Positions 16,673 through 25,079 of a stretch of 64,000 bases of DNA are shown piece after piece. The DNA comes from Ruminococcaceae bacterium R-25 (GTDB lineage Bacteria > Bacillota > Clostridia > Saccharofermentanales > Saccharofermentanaceae): contig QGFZ01000002.1 in NCBI GenBank assembly GCA_003149065.1, positions 124,001 through 188,000 on the forward strand, written 5' to 3'. Position numbers and translations under genes: made by a program. Under the pieces are notes generated by a model, which ran no database searches, was not told the DNA's origin, and saw only the letters and a list, made by a program, of their open reading frames with translations. The number at the start of each line of letters is the position of its first letter. Within the stretch, counting starts at the first letter, position 1.

Positions 16673-16978
16673 ATGACATTACTTATCACAGTTTTCGCAG
16701 CAGTTATCACATCCATTCTCTGGTACAACTCAAAGGTTGACAGAAAGCTCGGCACACTTGCCCTTATGTACTGGGGCGCAAGCCTTATGTGGCTCGTTGA
16801 CGCAGTTGTTGAGTACATCGAATTGGGCGCAGAGTTCTTTGAACAGGCTCCCAAGGACATGATCAACGATGCATATCTCGGATTATCAGTAGTAGCTTTA
16901 GGCCTCGTTATCTGGTTCGTGATCCTCCTCGTTAAGGATCCTGAGGGCAAGGTCAAGGCAATGCTCGCATCCAAGTAA
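16673..16978 (+). CDS. Second small membrane protein of the lar operon
   Basis: A 101-residue protein with three likely membrane helices (about 2-18, 29-47, 70-88) and charged ends. No known family recognised. AGGGGGG lies about ten bases before the ATG. The stop overlaps the larE start by one base (TAATG), a sign of translational coupling, so it is probably functionally linked to the lar genes. With the previous gene it could form a two-subunit membrane complex. Confidence 0.7.
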   Translation: MTLLITVFAAVITSILWYNSKVDRKLGTLALMYWGASLMWLVDAVVEYIELGAEFFEQAPKDMINDAYLGLSVVALGLVIWFVILLVKDPEGKVKAMLASK

Positions 16979-17787
16979 TGGATACCGCGCAGGACATCAG
17001 AAATAAAGTTATTACGCTCGAAGAGCGAATTAAGGCCGCCGGGAAACTGGCGGTCGCTTTTTCAGGTGGCGTGGATTCCACTTATCTTCTCTACAAGGCG
17101 CACGAGGTTTTGGGCGACGACTGCATCGCGGTTACAGTAAAGTCATTGGTCCTTACTTTCGAAGAGTTCGAGAGAACAACTGAATTCTGTAATAAGATCG
17201 GCGTGAAGCAGATAGTAATAGACTTCGATGTTTTCTCTGTTCCCGAGTTCGAAAACAACCCGCCCGACAGATGCTATTACTGCAAGAAAAAGATCTTCAG
17301 CAGCATCAAGGAAGCGGCACCCGGATATGTTGTTGCTGACGGCAGCAATGTCGACGACCAGGGCGATTACAGACCGGGAATGCGCGCGATAAAAGAGCTT
17401 GAGATCACGAGTCCTCTTAAGGATTCAGGCCTTACCAAGAGCGATATCAGAGAGCTCTCGAAAGAAGCAGGAATTCCCACATGGGATATGCCTTCTGCGG
17501 CCTGCCTCGCATCAAGGATCGCATATGGCGAGAAGATCACGGCTGAGAGCCTGATGCGCGTCGCATATGCAGAGAAGATCATTAAGGATATGGGGTTTGA
17601 AGGCATCCGCGTAAGAGTCCACGGAGACCTCGCAAGGATCGAAGCGATGCCTGAAGACATCCCGCTCCTTTCTTATGTTCACACCAGGGAAGAAATATCC
17701 TCAGAATTAAAGCGCCTGGGCTTCAAATATGTAACAATTGATATAGACGGATACAGGACCGGCAGCATGAACGAGGTTCTAAAATGA
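16978..17787 (+). CDS. larE: LarE, ATP-dependent sacrificial sulfur transferase
   Basis: A 269-residue PP-loop protein ([12 protein letters not shown], about 27-38) that activates pyridinium-biscarboxylic acid mononucleotide with ATP or CoA chemistry and adds sulfur, a step in making the nickel-pincer nucleotide cofactor. CYYCKKKIF (99-107) and [14 protein letters not shown] are family signatures. The Cys in the latter falls at residue 176, the same number as the sacrificial Cys of Lactiplantibacillus plantarum LarE. I see no extra cysteine pair of the [4Fe-4S]-carrying variant. It overlaps larB by four bases. Confidence 0.92.
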   Translation: MDTAQDIRNKVITLEERIKAAGKLAVAFSGGVDSTYLLYKAHEVLGDDCIAVTVKSLVLTFEEFERTTEFCNKIGVKQIVIDFDVFSVPEFENNPPDRCYYCKKKIFSSIKEAAPGYVVADGSNVDDQGDYRPGMRAIKELEITSPLKDSGLTKSDIRELSKEAGIPTWDMPSAACLASRIAYGEKITAESLMRVAYAEKIIKDMGFEGIRVRVHGDLARIEAMPEDIPLLSYVHTREEISSELKRLGFKYVTIDIDGYRTGSMNEVLK

Positions 17788-18524
17788 TCAGCGCAAAAGA
17801 TATCTTGGAAAAAGTCGCCAGTGGTGAGATGACTCCCGAAGAAGCAGAGCTTCAGCTTAAGATGAAGCCCTTTGTTGACTTGGGCTTTGCAAAGCCTGAC
17901 CTCCACAGAGGCTTAAGACAGGGCGTTCCGGAAGTTATCTACGGTGAAGGAAAGACTCCTGAGCAGATCGATAAGATCACGGCAAGTCTTCTTGAAGGCG
18001 GCCAGGAGACAGTTCTCATCACGAGGGTTTCCGCTGAAAAAGCTGCCGCTCTTACAACTCCCGTCAAATACTATGATGTCGCACGCATAGGCGTTGCAGG
18101 AAAGATCCCTGAGCCTTCCGCCAAGGGCACGATAGTTGTCGCAACAGGCGGCACATCAGATCTTCCTGTTGCTGAGGAAGCAGCTGTCACTGCAGAGCTT
18201 CTGGGCAATAAAGTCGAGCGTGTTTACGACGTCGGCGTATCAGGACTTCATCGCCTTCTCGCGCAGAAGGATAAGCTCATGAGCGCGAGTGTAATTATCG
18301 CAGTCGCAGGCATGGAAGGAGCCCTTGCAAGCGTTATCGGAGGGCTTGTAGACTGCCCTGTCATCGCTGTTCCGACGAGCGTCGGATATGGCGCATCTTT
18401 TGAAGGACTTACGGCGCTTCTTGCCATGATGAACTCATGCGCGAGCGGTGTCACGGTCGTTAATATCGACAACGGATTCGGTGCGGGCTACTCTGCCAGC
18501 ATGATCAACCACATCGGAGGTTAA
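17784..18524 (+). CDS. larB: LarB, nicotinic acid adenine dinucleotide carboxylase/hydrolase
   Basis: A 246-residue protein with a C-terminal PurE-like (AIR carboxylase-like) domain (about 115-240: [62 protein letters not shown]). The N-terminal part carries [26 protein letters not shown], a LarB signature. LarB carboxylates the pyridinium ring of NaAD and hydrolyses the phosphoanhydride, the first step of nickel-pincer cofactor synthesis. It overlaps larE by four bases and is followed three bases later by larC. Confidence 0.93.
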   Translation: MISAKDILEKVASGEMTPEEAELQLKMKPFVDLGFAKPDLHRGLRQGVPEVIYGEGKTPEQIDKITASLLEGGQETVLITRVSAEKAAALTTPVKYYDVARIGVAGKIPEPSAKGTIVVATGGTSDLPVAEEAAVTAELLGNKVERVYDVGVSGLHRLLAQKDKLMSASVIIAVAGMEGALASVIGGLVDCPVIAVPTSVGYGASFEGLTALLAMMNSCASGVTVVNIDNGFGAGYSASMINHIGG

Positions 18525-18527
18525 CCC

Positions 18528-19811
18528 ATGAAGACTCTTTATATCGAATGCAATATGGGCGCAGCAGGGGACATGCTCCTGGCATCTCTTGCAGAGCTTA
18601 CGGGTGACGTTAAAGCATGTGAGGGAAAACTCAATTCACTTGGCATTCCCGATGTCACATATGAGTTCGAAAAGAGCGTCAAATGCGGTATCGAAGGCAC
18701 CCACGCACATGTAGCAGTTCATGGTGTTGAAGAAGATGAGCACATGCATGAGCATGCTCACGAACATGAGGTTCACGAGCACCACCACGATTACGAGCAT
18801 GATCACGGGCACGACCATCACCATGAAGAACACGACCACGCTCACGAACATGAGCATGACCATGATCACCATCACGATCATGAGCACGAAGAACATTCTC
18901 ACGAACACCACCATCACCACACTCATATGAGTGATATCGAGAACATTATTAACGGACTTAATGTATCTGATAAGGTTAAGGCAGATGCTCTCGCGGTTTA
19001 CGGTCTCATCGCTGAGGCTGAGAGCAAGGCTCACGGAAAGCCCGTTACTGATATTCATTTTCACGAAGTGGGCACGATGGATGCGGTCGCAGATATAGTC
19101 GGCGTATGCGTACTTTTGGAGCAGACCGGCGCAGATAAGATCGTCGTATCACCTCTCGCAACAGGCTTCGGTCAGGTAAGATGCGCGCACGGAATACTTC
19201 CTGTTCCCGCACCCGCTACTGCAAGCATAATCGAAGGCATTCCGACATACAGCGGCGATGTCGAAGGCGAACTCCTTACACCTACAGGCGCAGCTCTCTT
19301 AAAGCACTTTGCTGACAGCTTCGGAACAAGACCTGTCATGGCAATTGAGAAGACCGGCTACGGCATGGGCAAAAAGGATTTTGCAAAGGCAAACATGCTC
19401 CGCACATTCATCGGTGAAGCAGACAACGAGAGCGATAAAGTCGTTGAGATGAAGTTCAACGTCGATGACATGACCGGTGAAGAGATCGGTTATGCGACAG
19501 GCGTTCTGATGGACAACGGCGCTTTGGATGTTTTCACGACATCCGTATACATGAAGAAGAACCGCCCGGGCATCCTTTTCACGGTGCTCGTAAAGCTTGA
19601 AGATAAAGAGAAGTTCGCGAAGCTTATTTTCGAGAACACCACGACGATCGGAATCAGATATAACGAGATGGAGAGATTCAAACTCGCAAGGCGCGAAGAG
19701 AAGGTCATGACCAGATTCGGCGAAGTCTCATTCAAGGTATCTGAGGGCTTCGGCGTTACAAAGACCAAGCCTGAGTACGACGACGTCAAAGGTATCGCGG
19801 AAAAGGAATGA
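18528..19811 (+). CDS. larC: LarC, nickel-pincer cofactor nickel insertase (single-frame form)
   Basis: A 427-residue LarC, the CTP-dependent cyclometallase that inserts nickel. It starts MKTLYIECNMGAAGDMLLASL and carries TDIHFHEVGTMDAVADIVG and TPTGAALLKHFADSFG; the C-terminal LarC2 region (KFNVDDMTGEEIGYATGVLMDNGALDVF) continues in the same frame. In L. plantarum the two halves are joined by a programmed frameshift; here no shift is needed. Residues 72-133 are a His/Asp/Glu-rich insert with 34 histidines in 62 residues, a likely nickel store. Last gene of the lar operon; larA is not in the window. Confidence 0.93.
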   Translation: MKTLYIECNMGAAGDMLLASLAELTGDVKACEGKLNSLGIPDVTYEFEKSVKCGIEGTHAHVAVHGVEEDEHMHEHAHEHEVHEHHHDYEHDHGHDHHHEEHDHAHEHEHDHDHHHDHEHEEHSHEHHHHHTHMSDIENIINGLNVSDKVKADALAVYGLIAEAESKAHGKPVTDIHFHEVGTMDAVADIVGVCVLLEQTGADKIVVSPLATGFGQVRCAHGILPVPAPATASIIEGIPTYSGDVEGELLTPTGAALLKHFADSFGTRPVMAIEKTGYGMGKKDFAKANMLRTFIGEADNESDKVVEMKFNVDDMTGEEIGYATGVLMDNGALDVFTTSVYMKKNRPGILFTVLVKLEDKEKFAKLIFENTTTIGIRYNEMERFKLARREEKVMTRFGEVSFKVSEGFGVTKTKPEYDDVKGIAEKE

Positions 19812-19830
19812 CTATTTGGGGAAATAGGAA

Positions 19831-21312
19831 ATGAAGAGTTCAACTATCAGGAAGATAGCCTGTGTTCTGGCGCTGGCAAATATGGTCTCAGCGCTGGCTG
19901 TAACGGGCTGCAATAGCAAAGATGCAATAGATCCTTCAGGCACGCCTGAAGTCACTGAAGAGCCCGCAAAGAGCGTGAACGGGATCTTTGCCACGATCGG
20001 CAAGGATTATTATGTTCCTTTCCAGAATCCCGAGCACAGCTATTGCACGATAAATGAAGGATACGGAGCCCCGTTAAGGGAGCAGGGAATGGGTGGATGC
20101 TACAGCTATGCCGCTGTTACTTCGATGCAGTCTAATTACCTTCAGAAGAACGGGGAGCTGATCGATATCAATCCCATTGACATCATCTACCGCATCTATG
20201 AAACTCCCGAAAAGGATAAGAACGGACAGCCGCAGTACCCTAAAGAGAAGTTCTACCTCGACACAGTCTCGCCGTTAGATCTCGGAGGCGATGCTATGCG
20301 TGTCACAGGTGCTCTCTGCGCAGATCCCTTGAACGGTTACCTTATATCGGAAACAGCTGTTCTTGGCGCTTATAATGCAACTGTTAAGGGCACTCCCACG
20401 ATAACGGAAGACGATGTCAAAGCAGCTATCAGAGAACACGGCGCGATCTGTCTCGGCATCAACTACAAAAAAGACTGCAAGATCGTAAACGGTTTTTATA
20501 CGCAGAATCACCCGACCAATGTGGAAGACATTGATCATGTTGCAACGATAGTCGGGTGGGATGACGATTTCCCGGCTGAGTGCTTTACGATCCCTGCATC
20601 AAGAAACGGCGCCTGGCTCGTCCAGAACTCCTTCGGACCTTTCTGGGGCAACGCCGGATACTACTGGGTCTCCTACGACACACCGCTCCCTGATCTTGTA
20701 AAATACAGCGTTACCAAAGAATATTCCTCCGCCATTTCATACGGCAGATTCGCTGCGGGAGCGATCATATCAACAGATGTCGTAGCTATGATAGAAGGCG
20801 GGAAGGATCCTGAGACTATCACGCTTGAAGACATATCAAACAGTAACGATGTAACGGTTGCTATCGTTTTCGAAAAGAAGGGAAATGTCGCAGCAATCGG
20901 CATCTGGACCACAGTTCCGGACCAGCCCTATACCATTGAGATCTTAGACGGCGAATTCGGCAAAGTGCTCGCGAGCACAAGCGGATCTTTCAAAACCTGG
21001 GGTTATCACACCGTAAAGCTTGATACACCTGTATCAGTAAAGAAATTCACTGTTGTCTTAAAGATCGCAGGCGAGTATTTCTTCGAAGGCGGCCCGTCAG
21101 ATACGATCAGGGTATCAACCGCTATCCGTAAGACTGAAGCTCATTATGAAGCGAAAACCAAGCCCGGCAGATCCTTCGTTAAGGTCGGCGAAGAGTGGGT
21201 CGACGTAACCGATCCCACACTCATTTCGCGCCTTGGAAAAGACAACATGGGCGACAAATTCAAAGAAGCTGGAACGATCGGCGACCCGTGCATAACGGTG
21301 CTGTTTAAGTAA
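19831..21312 (+). CDS. Papain-like (C1A) cysteine peptidase lipoprotein
   Basis: A 493-residue exported lipoprotein with lipobox LAVTGC (Cys27). The peptidase domain (about 55-305) has the expected triad: Cys90 in GMGGCYSYAAV, His236 in DIDHVATIVGWDD, and Asn266 in WLVQNSFGPFWGNAGYYWVSY. The rest (about 310-490) is a beta-rich extension like the lectin-like domain that accompanies many clostridial C1 peptidases. The substrate is unknown. It starts 19 bases after larC, so may be on the same transcript, though no functional link is apparent. Confidence 0.88.
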   Translation: MKSSTIRKIACVLALANMVSALAVTGCNSKDAIDPSGTPEVTEEPAKSVNGIFATIGKDYYVPFQNPEHSYCTINEGYGAPLREQGMGGCYSYAAVTSMQSNYLQKNGELIDINPIDIIYRIYETPEKDKNGQPQYPKEKFYLDTVSPLDLGGDAMRVTGALCADPLNGYLISETAVLGAYNATVKGTPTITEDDVKAAIREHGAICLGINYKKDCKIVNGFYTQNHPTNVEDIDHVATIVGWDDDFPAECFTIPASRNGAWLVQNSFGPFWGNAGYYWVSYDTPLPDLVKYSVTKEYSSAISYGRFAAGAIISTDVVAMIEGGKDPETITLEDISNSNDVTVAIVFEKKGNVAAIGIWTTVPDQPYTIEILDGEFGKVLASTSGSFKTWGYHTVKLDTPVSVKKFTVVLKIAGEYFFEGGPSDTIRVSTAIRKTEAHYEAKTKPGRSFVKVGEEWVDVTDPTLISRLGKDNMGDKFKEAGTIGDPCITVLFK

Positions 21313-21324
21313 GCGGAGCATTCT

Positions 21325-21843
21325 ATGAGATGTCTGTTTGAAATCGATCTTAAAGACTACGAAGGCTGCACAAAGGTGTTCAGAAGGCCTTCCGCCAGAG
21401 CTGTGATCCTTAAGGGCGACAAAATCGCGCTCGTGTACGCCACGGAAGAAAAATACTATAAGTTCCCCGGCGGCGGCATTCACGAAGATGAGGATAAGAA
21501 AGAAGCGCTCATCAGAGAGGTCAGGGAAGAGACAGGCCTTAATGTTATTCCGGAAAGCATCAGGGAATATGGCAGCGTTTTAAGAAAGCAAAAGAGCGAG
21601 AAGGCTGACGATACGGTTTTCGAACAGGAGAACTACTACTATCTTTGTGAGACTGAAGACACCTGCGGCGCCCAGGATCTTGATGAATACGAGAAGGATG
21701 CCGGCTTCATGCTCGTATATGCCGATATCGATGAGGCGATAAAGACAAACGGTTTATTCACGAGCGACAGCAAAGTAGACGAGATCATGATCGACCGCGA
21801 GAGAAGAGTCCTGGAGATGATCAAAGAGGAATTCTTCGGCTGA
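21325..21843 (+). CDS. Nudix hydrolase
   Basis: A 172-residue Nudix protein. The Nudix box GGGIHEDEDKKEALIREVREETGL contains the needed G-x5-E-x7-REVxEE-x-G pattern, with the catalytic glutamates present. It should hydrolyse a nucleoside-diphosphate-linked compound; specificity is unknown. It follows the peptidase gene by 12 bases with GCGGAG as ribosome site. No clear terminator follows, but a long hairpin lies at 21986. Confidence 0.9.
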   Translation: MRCLFEIDLKDYEGCTKVFRRPSARAVILKGDKIALVYATEEKYYKFPGGGIHEDEDKKEALIREVREETGLNVIPESIREYGSVLRKQKSEKADDTVFEQENYYYLCETEDTCGAQDLDEYEKDAGFMLVYADIDEAIKTNGLFTSDSKVDEIMIDRERRVLEMIKEEFFG

Positions 21844-22128
21844 TCCGGCCGCATGGTTTTCGAGCTTGTTTGATGCCTGGAAAAACAGGCAGTGCCATTG
21901 ATCTTGGTCTCCTTGTCTATTCCTATGGAAGGCCGCCCATCAGCTTTATTTTGGGACCCCATGTCCGGCCTTCTACCCTATATAACAATTCGAAAACCGG
22001 ATCTGTGACAAAATGCGGTAAAAAAGTTTTCGAGTTGTTTATAAAGTATTTTGTCTTTTTATATTAGGCATAGATGCAAGAAATTCAGCATTTTCGAGCA
22101 ATTGAAAAAAAAATTTTAAATAAACCCA
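21844..22128. other. Intergenic stretch with hairpins, no gene
   Basis: About 285 bases before the cysteine leader promoter. TGCCTG (21875-21880) and CAGGCA (21887-21892) form a small stem. A larger one pairs CAATTCGAAAACCG (from 21986) with CGGT and GTTTTCGAGTTG (ending at 22037), a 52-base imperfect palindrome. An open frame at 21870-22067 has no ribosome site or recognisable content. The TTCGAAAA/TTTTCGA arms recall those of the repeat element at 24728. Confidence 0.5.
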
Positions 22129-22157
22129 TTGACATAGTAGGTAAAAGCATTTATCAT
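22129..22157 (+). promoter_or_regulatory. Promoter of the cysteine leader/metY/cysK unit
   Basis: TTGACA (22129-22134), 17-base spacer, TATCAT (22152-22157). Transcription from here gives a leader of about 170 bases before the metY-type start. Confidence 0.7.
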
Positions 22158-22193
22158 AAGCGAAAATTCCAAAGAGAGAGGAGGACGGAAGTT

Positions 22194-22310
22194 ATGTACG
22201 ACCATAAGTTCTATTTTCAATCACTTGTCCGCGCTAACTTCCGTTGTGGACGAATGTGTTGTTCTTGTTCAAACAGCCGCTGTTCCGACAGCACAACTAT
22301 AACTATTTGA
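22194..22310 (+). CDS. Cysteine-rich leader peptide (38 residues)
   Basis: A short frame with a strong ribosome site (GAGGAGG nine bases upstream) 23 bases before the metY-type gene. Residues 18-30 read CGRMCCSCSNSRC: five Cys in 13 codons, all UGU. RNA of the second half can fold, pairing GTTGT (22243-22247) with ACAAC (22293-22297) and GCTGT (22279-22283) with ACAGC (22288-22292), so ribosomes stalling at Cys codons would open the structure. I infer a translation-based sensor of cysteinyl-tRNA that controls the sulfur genes behind it. No terminator hairpin with a T-run is seen, so the output may be translational or Rho-dependent. Confidence 0.65.
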   Translation: MYDHKFYFQSLVRANFRCGRMCCSCSNSRCSDSTTITI

Positions 22311-22333
22311 ATTAAGAAAGGAATAACACAATT

Positions 22334-23614
22334 ATGTCTAACTATAAATTTGAAACTCTCCAGCTCCACGTAGGCCAGGAACAACCCGATCCCGCATCCG
22401 ATGCACGTGCAGTGCCGATCTACGCAACAACTTCTTACGTTTTCCATAACTCAGCTCACGCAGAAGCACGTTTCGGACTTGCAGACGCAGGCAACATCTA
22501 CGGCAGACTTACAAACTCCACACAGGGCGTTTTCGAAGACAGAATCGCAGCTCTTGAAGGCGGCGTTGCAGGTCTCGCAGTTGCATCCGGCGCGGCAGCT
22601 ATCACATATGTAATCGAAGCTCTCGCAGTTAAGGGTGAGCACATCGTAGCTCAGAAGACGATCTACGGCGGTTCCGAGAACCTTCTCGCACACACACTTC
22701 CCCTTTATGGTATCGAGACAACATTCGTCAACATCCATGATCTGGACGAAGTAAAGGCTGCAATCAGACCTAATACAAAGGCTCTCTACATTGAGACACT
22801 CGGCAACCCTTCATCTGACATCCCGGATATCGAAGCACTTGCTAAGATCGCTCACGAGGCAGGCATCCCGCTCGTTATCGACAACACATTCGGTACACCT
22901 TACCTCATCAGACCTATCGAGTACGGTGCAGACATCGTAGTTCACTCTGCTACAAAGTTCATCGGCGGCCACGGCACAACATTGGGCGGCGTTATCGTTG
23001 ATTCCGGCAACTTCGACTGGGCAGCTTCCGGCAAGTATCCATGGATCTCTGAACCCAACCCCAGCTATCACGGCGTTAAGTTCACAGATGCAGCAGGCAA
23101 GGCAGCATTCGCAGTTTATATCAGAGCTATCCTCTTAAGAGATACAGGTTCTTCCATCTCACCTTTCGCAGCATTCCTGCTCCTCCAGGGCACAGAGACT
23201 CTGTCCTTGAGACTTGAGCGTCACATCGAGAATACAAAGAAGGTATTGGACTTCCTCACAAATCATCCGAAGGTAGAGAAGGTCTTCCATCCTTCACTTG
23301 CAGATCATCCGGATCACGAAGTATATCAGAAGTACTTCCCTAACGGCGGCGGCTCCATCTTCACATTCAACGTAAAGGGCGGCAAGAAGGAGGCATTCGA
23401 TTTCATCGACCACCTCGAACTGTTCTCACTCCTTGCTAACGTTGCTGACGTTAAGAGCCTTGTTATCCACCCGGCAAGCACAACACACTCACAGCTTTCC
23501 GAGGAAGAGCTCAACGACGTAGGCATCTATCAGAACACGATCCGTCTCTCTATCGGTACAGAACACATCGATGACATCATCGCAGACCTCGAAAAGGGCT
23601 TCGCTGCCATCTGA
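22334..23614 (+). CDS. metY: O-acetylhomoserine aminocarboxypropyltransferase
   Basis: A 426-residue PLP enzyme of the Cys/Met metabolism family. The cofactor lysine is Lys208 in HSATKFIGGHG, and ETLQLHVGQEQPDPASDARAVPIYATTSY is the typical N-terminus of O-acetylhomoserine sulfhydrylases, which make homocysteine from O-acetylhomoserine and sulfide. Some members also act on O-acetylserine. Length (about 425-430) fits MetY rather than the shorter MetB/MetC. It sits behind the Cys-rich leader and 60 bases before cysK. Confidence 0.92.
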   Translation: MSNYKFETLQLHVGQEQPDPASDARAVPIYATTSYVFHNSAHAEARFGLADAGNIYGRLTNSTQGVFEDRIAALEGGVAGLAVASGAAAITYVIEALAVKGEHIVAQKTIYGGSENLLAHTLPLYGIETTFVNIHDLDEVKAAIRPNTKALYIETLGNPSSDIPDIEALAKIAHEAGIPLVIDNTFGTPYLIRPIEYGADIVVHSATKFIGGHGTTLGGVIVDSGNFDWAASGKYPWISEPNPSYHGVKFTDAAGKAAFAVYIRAILLRDTGSSISPFAAFLLLQGTETLSLRLERHIENTKKVLDFLTNHPKVEKVFHPSLADHPDHEVYQKYFPNGGGSIFTFNVKGGKKEAFDFIDHLELFSLLANVADVKSLVIHPASTTHSQLSEEELNDVGIYQNTIRLSIGTEHIDDIIADLEKGFAAI

Positions 23615-23674
23615 ACACCACACAATTAAATTGATATAATCTAATTTAGCATCCGCTACAGGAGGAGAATCACC

Positions 23675-24607
23675 ATGACTAAAATCTATACATCCGCAGA
23701 TCAACTTATCGGCAAGACACCTTTGCTCGAACTCACACATCTTGAGAAAGCTTTAGGCCTTGAAGCAAAAGTCGTTGCAAAACTTGAATATTTCAATCCT
23801 GCAGGAAGCGTTAAGGACCGTATCGCAAAGGCGATCATTGAGGACGCAGAAGCTACAGGCAGACTTAAGGAAGGCAGCGTAATCATCGAGCCGACAAGCG
23901 GTAATACAGGAATCGGACTCGCTTCCGTAGCGGCAGCTAAGGGCTACAGACTTATCATCACAATGCCTGAGACGATGAGCGTTGAGAGAAGACAGCTCAT
24001 CAAGGCTTACGGTGCAGAGCTTGTTCTCACCGAAGGCTCAAAGGGCATGAAGGGTGCAATCGCAAAGGCTGAGGAACTCCAGAAAGAGATCCCTAACAGC
24101 ATCATCGCAGGCCAGTTCGTTAACCCCGCAAATCCGAAGGCTCACAAAGAGACTACAGGTCCTGAAATCTGGGAAGACACAGACGGCGAAGTTGATATCT
24201 TCGTTGCAGGCGTAGGCACAGGCGGAACAGTAACAGGTGTAGGTGAATTCTTAAAGTCACAGAAGGCATCTGTAAAGGTCGTAGCAGTCGAACCTGCTGA
24301 TTCTCCCGTTCTGAGTAAGGGCACTGCCGGTGCGCACAAGATCCAGGGTATCGGCGCAGGCTTCGTACCTGACGTTCTCAACACAGCTGTATATGATGAA
24401 GTTATCCCTGTTACTAACGATGATGCATTTGCCACAGGCAAGCTCTTAGGCAAGAGCGAAGGCGTACTCGTAGGCATCTCATCCGGTGCAGCCCTCTGGG
24501 CAGCTATCGAGCTCGCTAAGCGTCCCGAGAACAAGGGCAAGACGATCGTAGCATTGCTCCCTGACACAGGTGACAGATATCTCTCTACACCGTTATTCCA
24601 GGATTGA
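23675..24607 (+). CDS. cysK: Cysteine synthase A (O-acetylserine sulfhydrylase)
   Basis: A 310-residue PLP enzyme that makes cysteine from O-acetylserine and sulfide. The PLP lysine is Lys47 in [11 protein letters not shown], the substrate loop is [11 protein letters not shown], and the phosphate-binding glycines are in [12 protein letters not shown]. Length and motifs match CysK rather than CysM. AGGAGG precedes the ATG. A possible weak promoter (GATATAAT near 23633) lies in the gap, but a strong terminator follows the gene, so metY-cysK is probably the whole operon. Confidence 0.95.
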   Translation: MTKIYTSADQLIGKTPLLELTHLEKALGLEAKVVAKLEYFNPAGSVKDRIAKAIIEDAEATGRLKEGSVIIEPTSGNTGIGLASVAAAKGYRLIITMPETMSVERRQLIKAYGAELVLTEGSKGMKGAIAKAEELQKEIPNSIIAGQFVNPANPKAHKETTGPEIWEDTDGEVDIFVAGVGTGGTVTGVGEFLKSQKASVKVVAVEPADSPVLSKGTAGAHKIQGIGAGFVPDVLNTAVYDEVIPVTNDDAFATGKLLGKSEGVLVGISSGAALWAAIELAKRPENKGKTIVALLPDTGDRYLSTPLFQD

Positions 24608-24636
24608 TTTAAATAGAACATATGCCATAAAACCCG

Positions 24637-24680
24637 AAGCGTCCGTTCTCTGCAGAAGAGGGCGGACGCTTTATTATTTT
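24637..24680 (+). terminator. Intrinsic terminator of the cysK operon
   Basis: AGCGTCCG (24638-24645) pairs with CGGACGCT (24663-24670), followed by TTATTATTTT. Confidence 0.85.
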
Positions 24681-24692
24681 GCATCAAATTAC

Positions 24693-24709
24693 ATACCCCT
24701 ATGGGGTAT
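24693..24709. promoter_or_regulatory. 17-bp palindrome of CsoR/CstR operator type
   Basis: ATACCCC-TAT-GGGGTAT, a perfect 7-3-7 inverted repeat. C-tract/G-tract dyads of this form are bound by CsoR/RcnR/CstR-family repressors, which sense copper, nickel or persulfide. It lies just past the cysK terminator and about 370 bases before the aldo/keto reductase gene, so it is not clear which promoter it would control. A further ATACCCCCA occurs near 24899. Confidence 0.45.
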
Positions 24710-24727
24710 AAACGCCTTTTTTGAGAG

Positions 24728-24955
24728 AGACCGACATATAAAAATAGCAAAAAGGCGATTTTCGTATGCAGGTTTTAATCAAGGATGCTCTTTTCACAGC
24801 TCGAAAACAGTACGGAAGGAGCTTTTCGAGCATTAAACAACGCTTGAATCATGAAATGCAGGTGGTAAAACACGTTAATACACAGGATACCCGGTCAATA
24901 TACCCCCACACCTACATACGAAAATCGGGAAAACCGCTTTTTTATATGTCGGTCT
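24728..24955. repeat. Nested inverted-repeat element, 228 bp, with three internal palindromes
   Basis: The two ends (24728-24773 and 24910-24955) are inverted repeats of about 46 bases; the outer 17 are perfect (AGACCGACATATAAAAA). Each end is itself a 34-base palindrome (24735-24768 and 24915-24948) with CATAY...RTATG arms, and a third perfect palindrome in the middle (24799-24831) has GCTCGAAAA/TTTTCGAGC arms. There is no target-site duplication and no credible gene inside; an open frame at 24766-24999 has no ribosome site. It is MITE-like in form. The CATACGAAAA arm recurs at 63068. Confidence 0.6.
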
Positions 24956-25079
24956 GTTGCTCTACGCCAAGAACCCCGCAAGAAACATTACATTTTTAAA
25001 CCGAATCAGACAATACTCCCAAAACCGTTCGTTTATAATGCAAGCATAATCACAAATTTATTAGTCAGGAGGTGCTGCT

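Noticed and set aside
18528-19811. Programmed frameshift in larC, as in L. plantarum
   Set aside because: LarC1 and LarC2 parts are read in one continuous frame, so no shift is needed.
21870-22067. 65-codon open frame before the cysteine leader
   Set aside because: It starts on a non-ATG codon without a ribosome site and crosses a hairpin; nothing in the product is recognisable.
24766-24999. 77-codon open frame inside the 24728 repeat element
   Set aside because: It has no ribosome binding site, and its sequence is explained by the inverted repeats it crosses.
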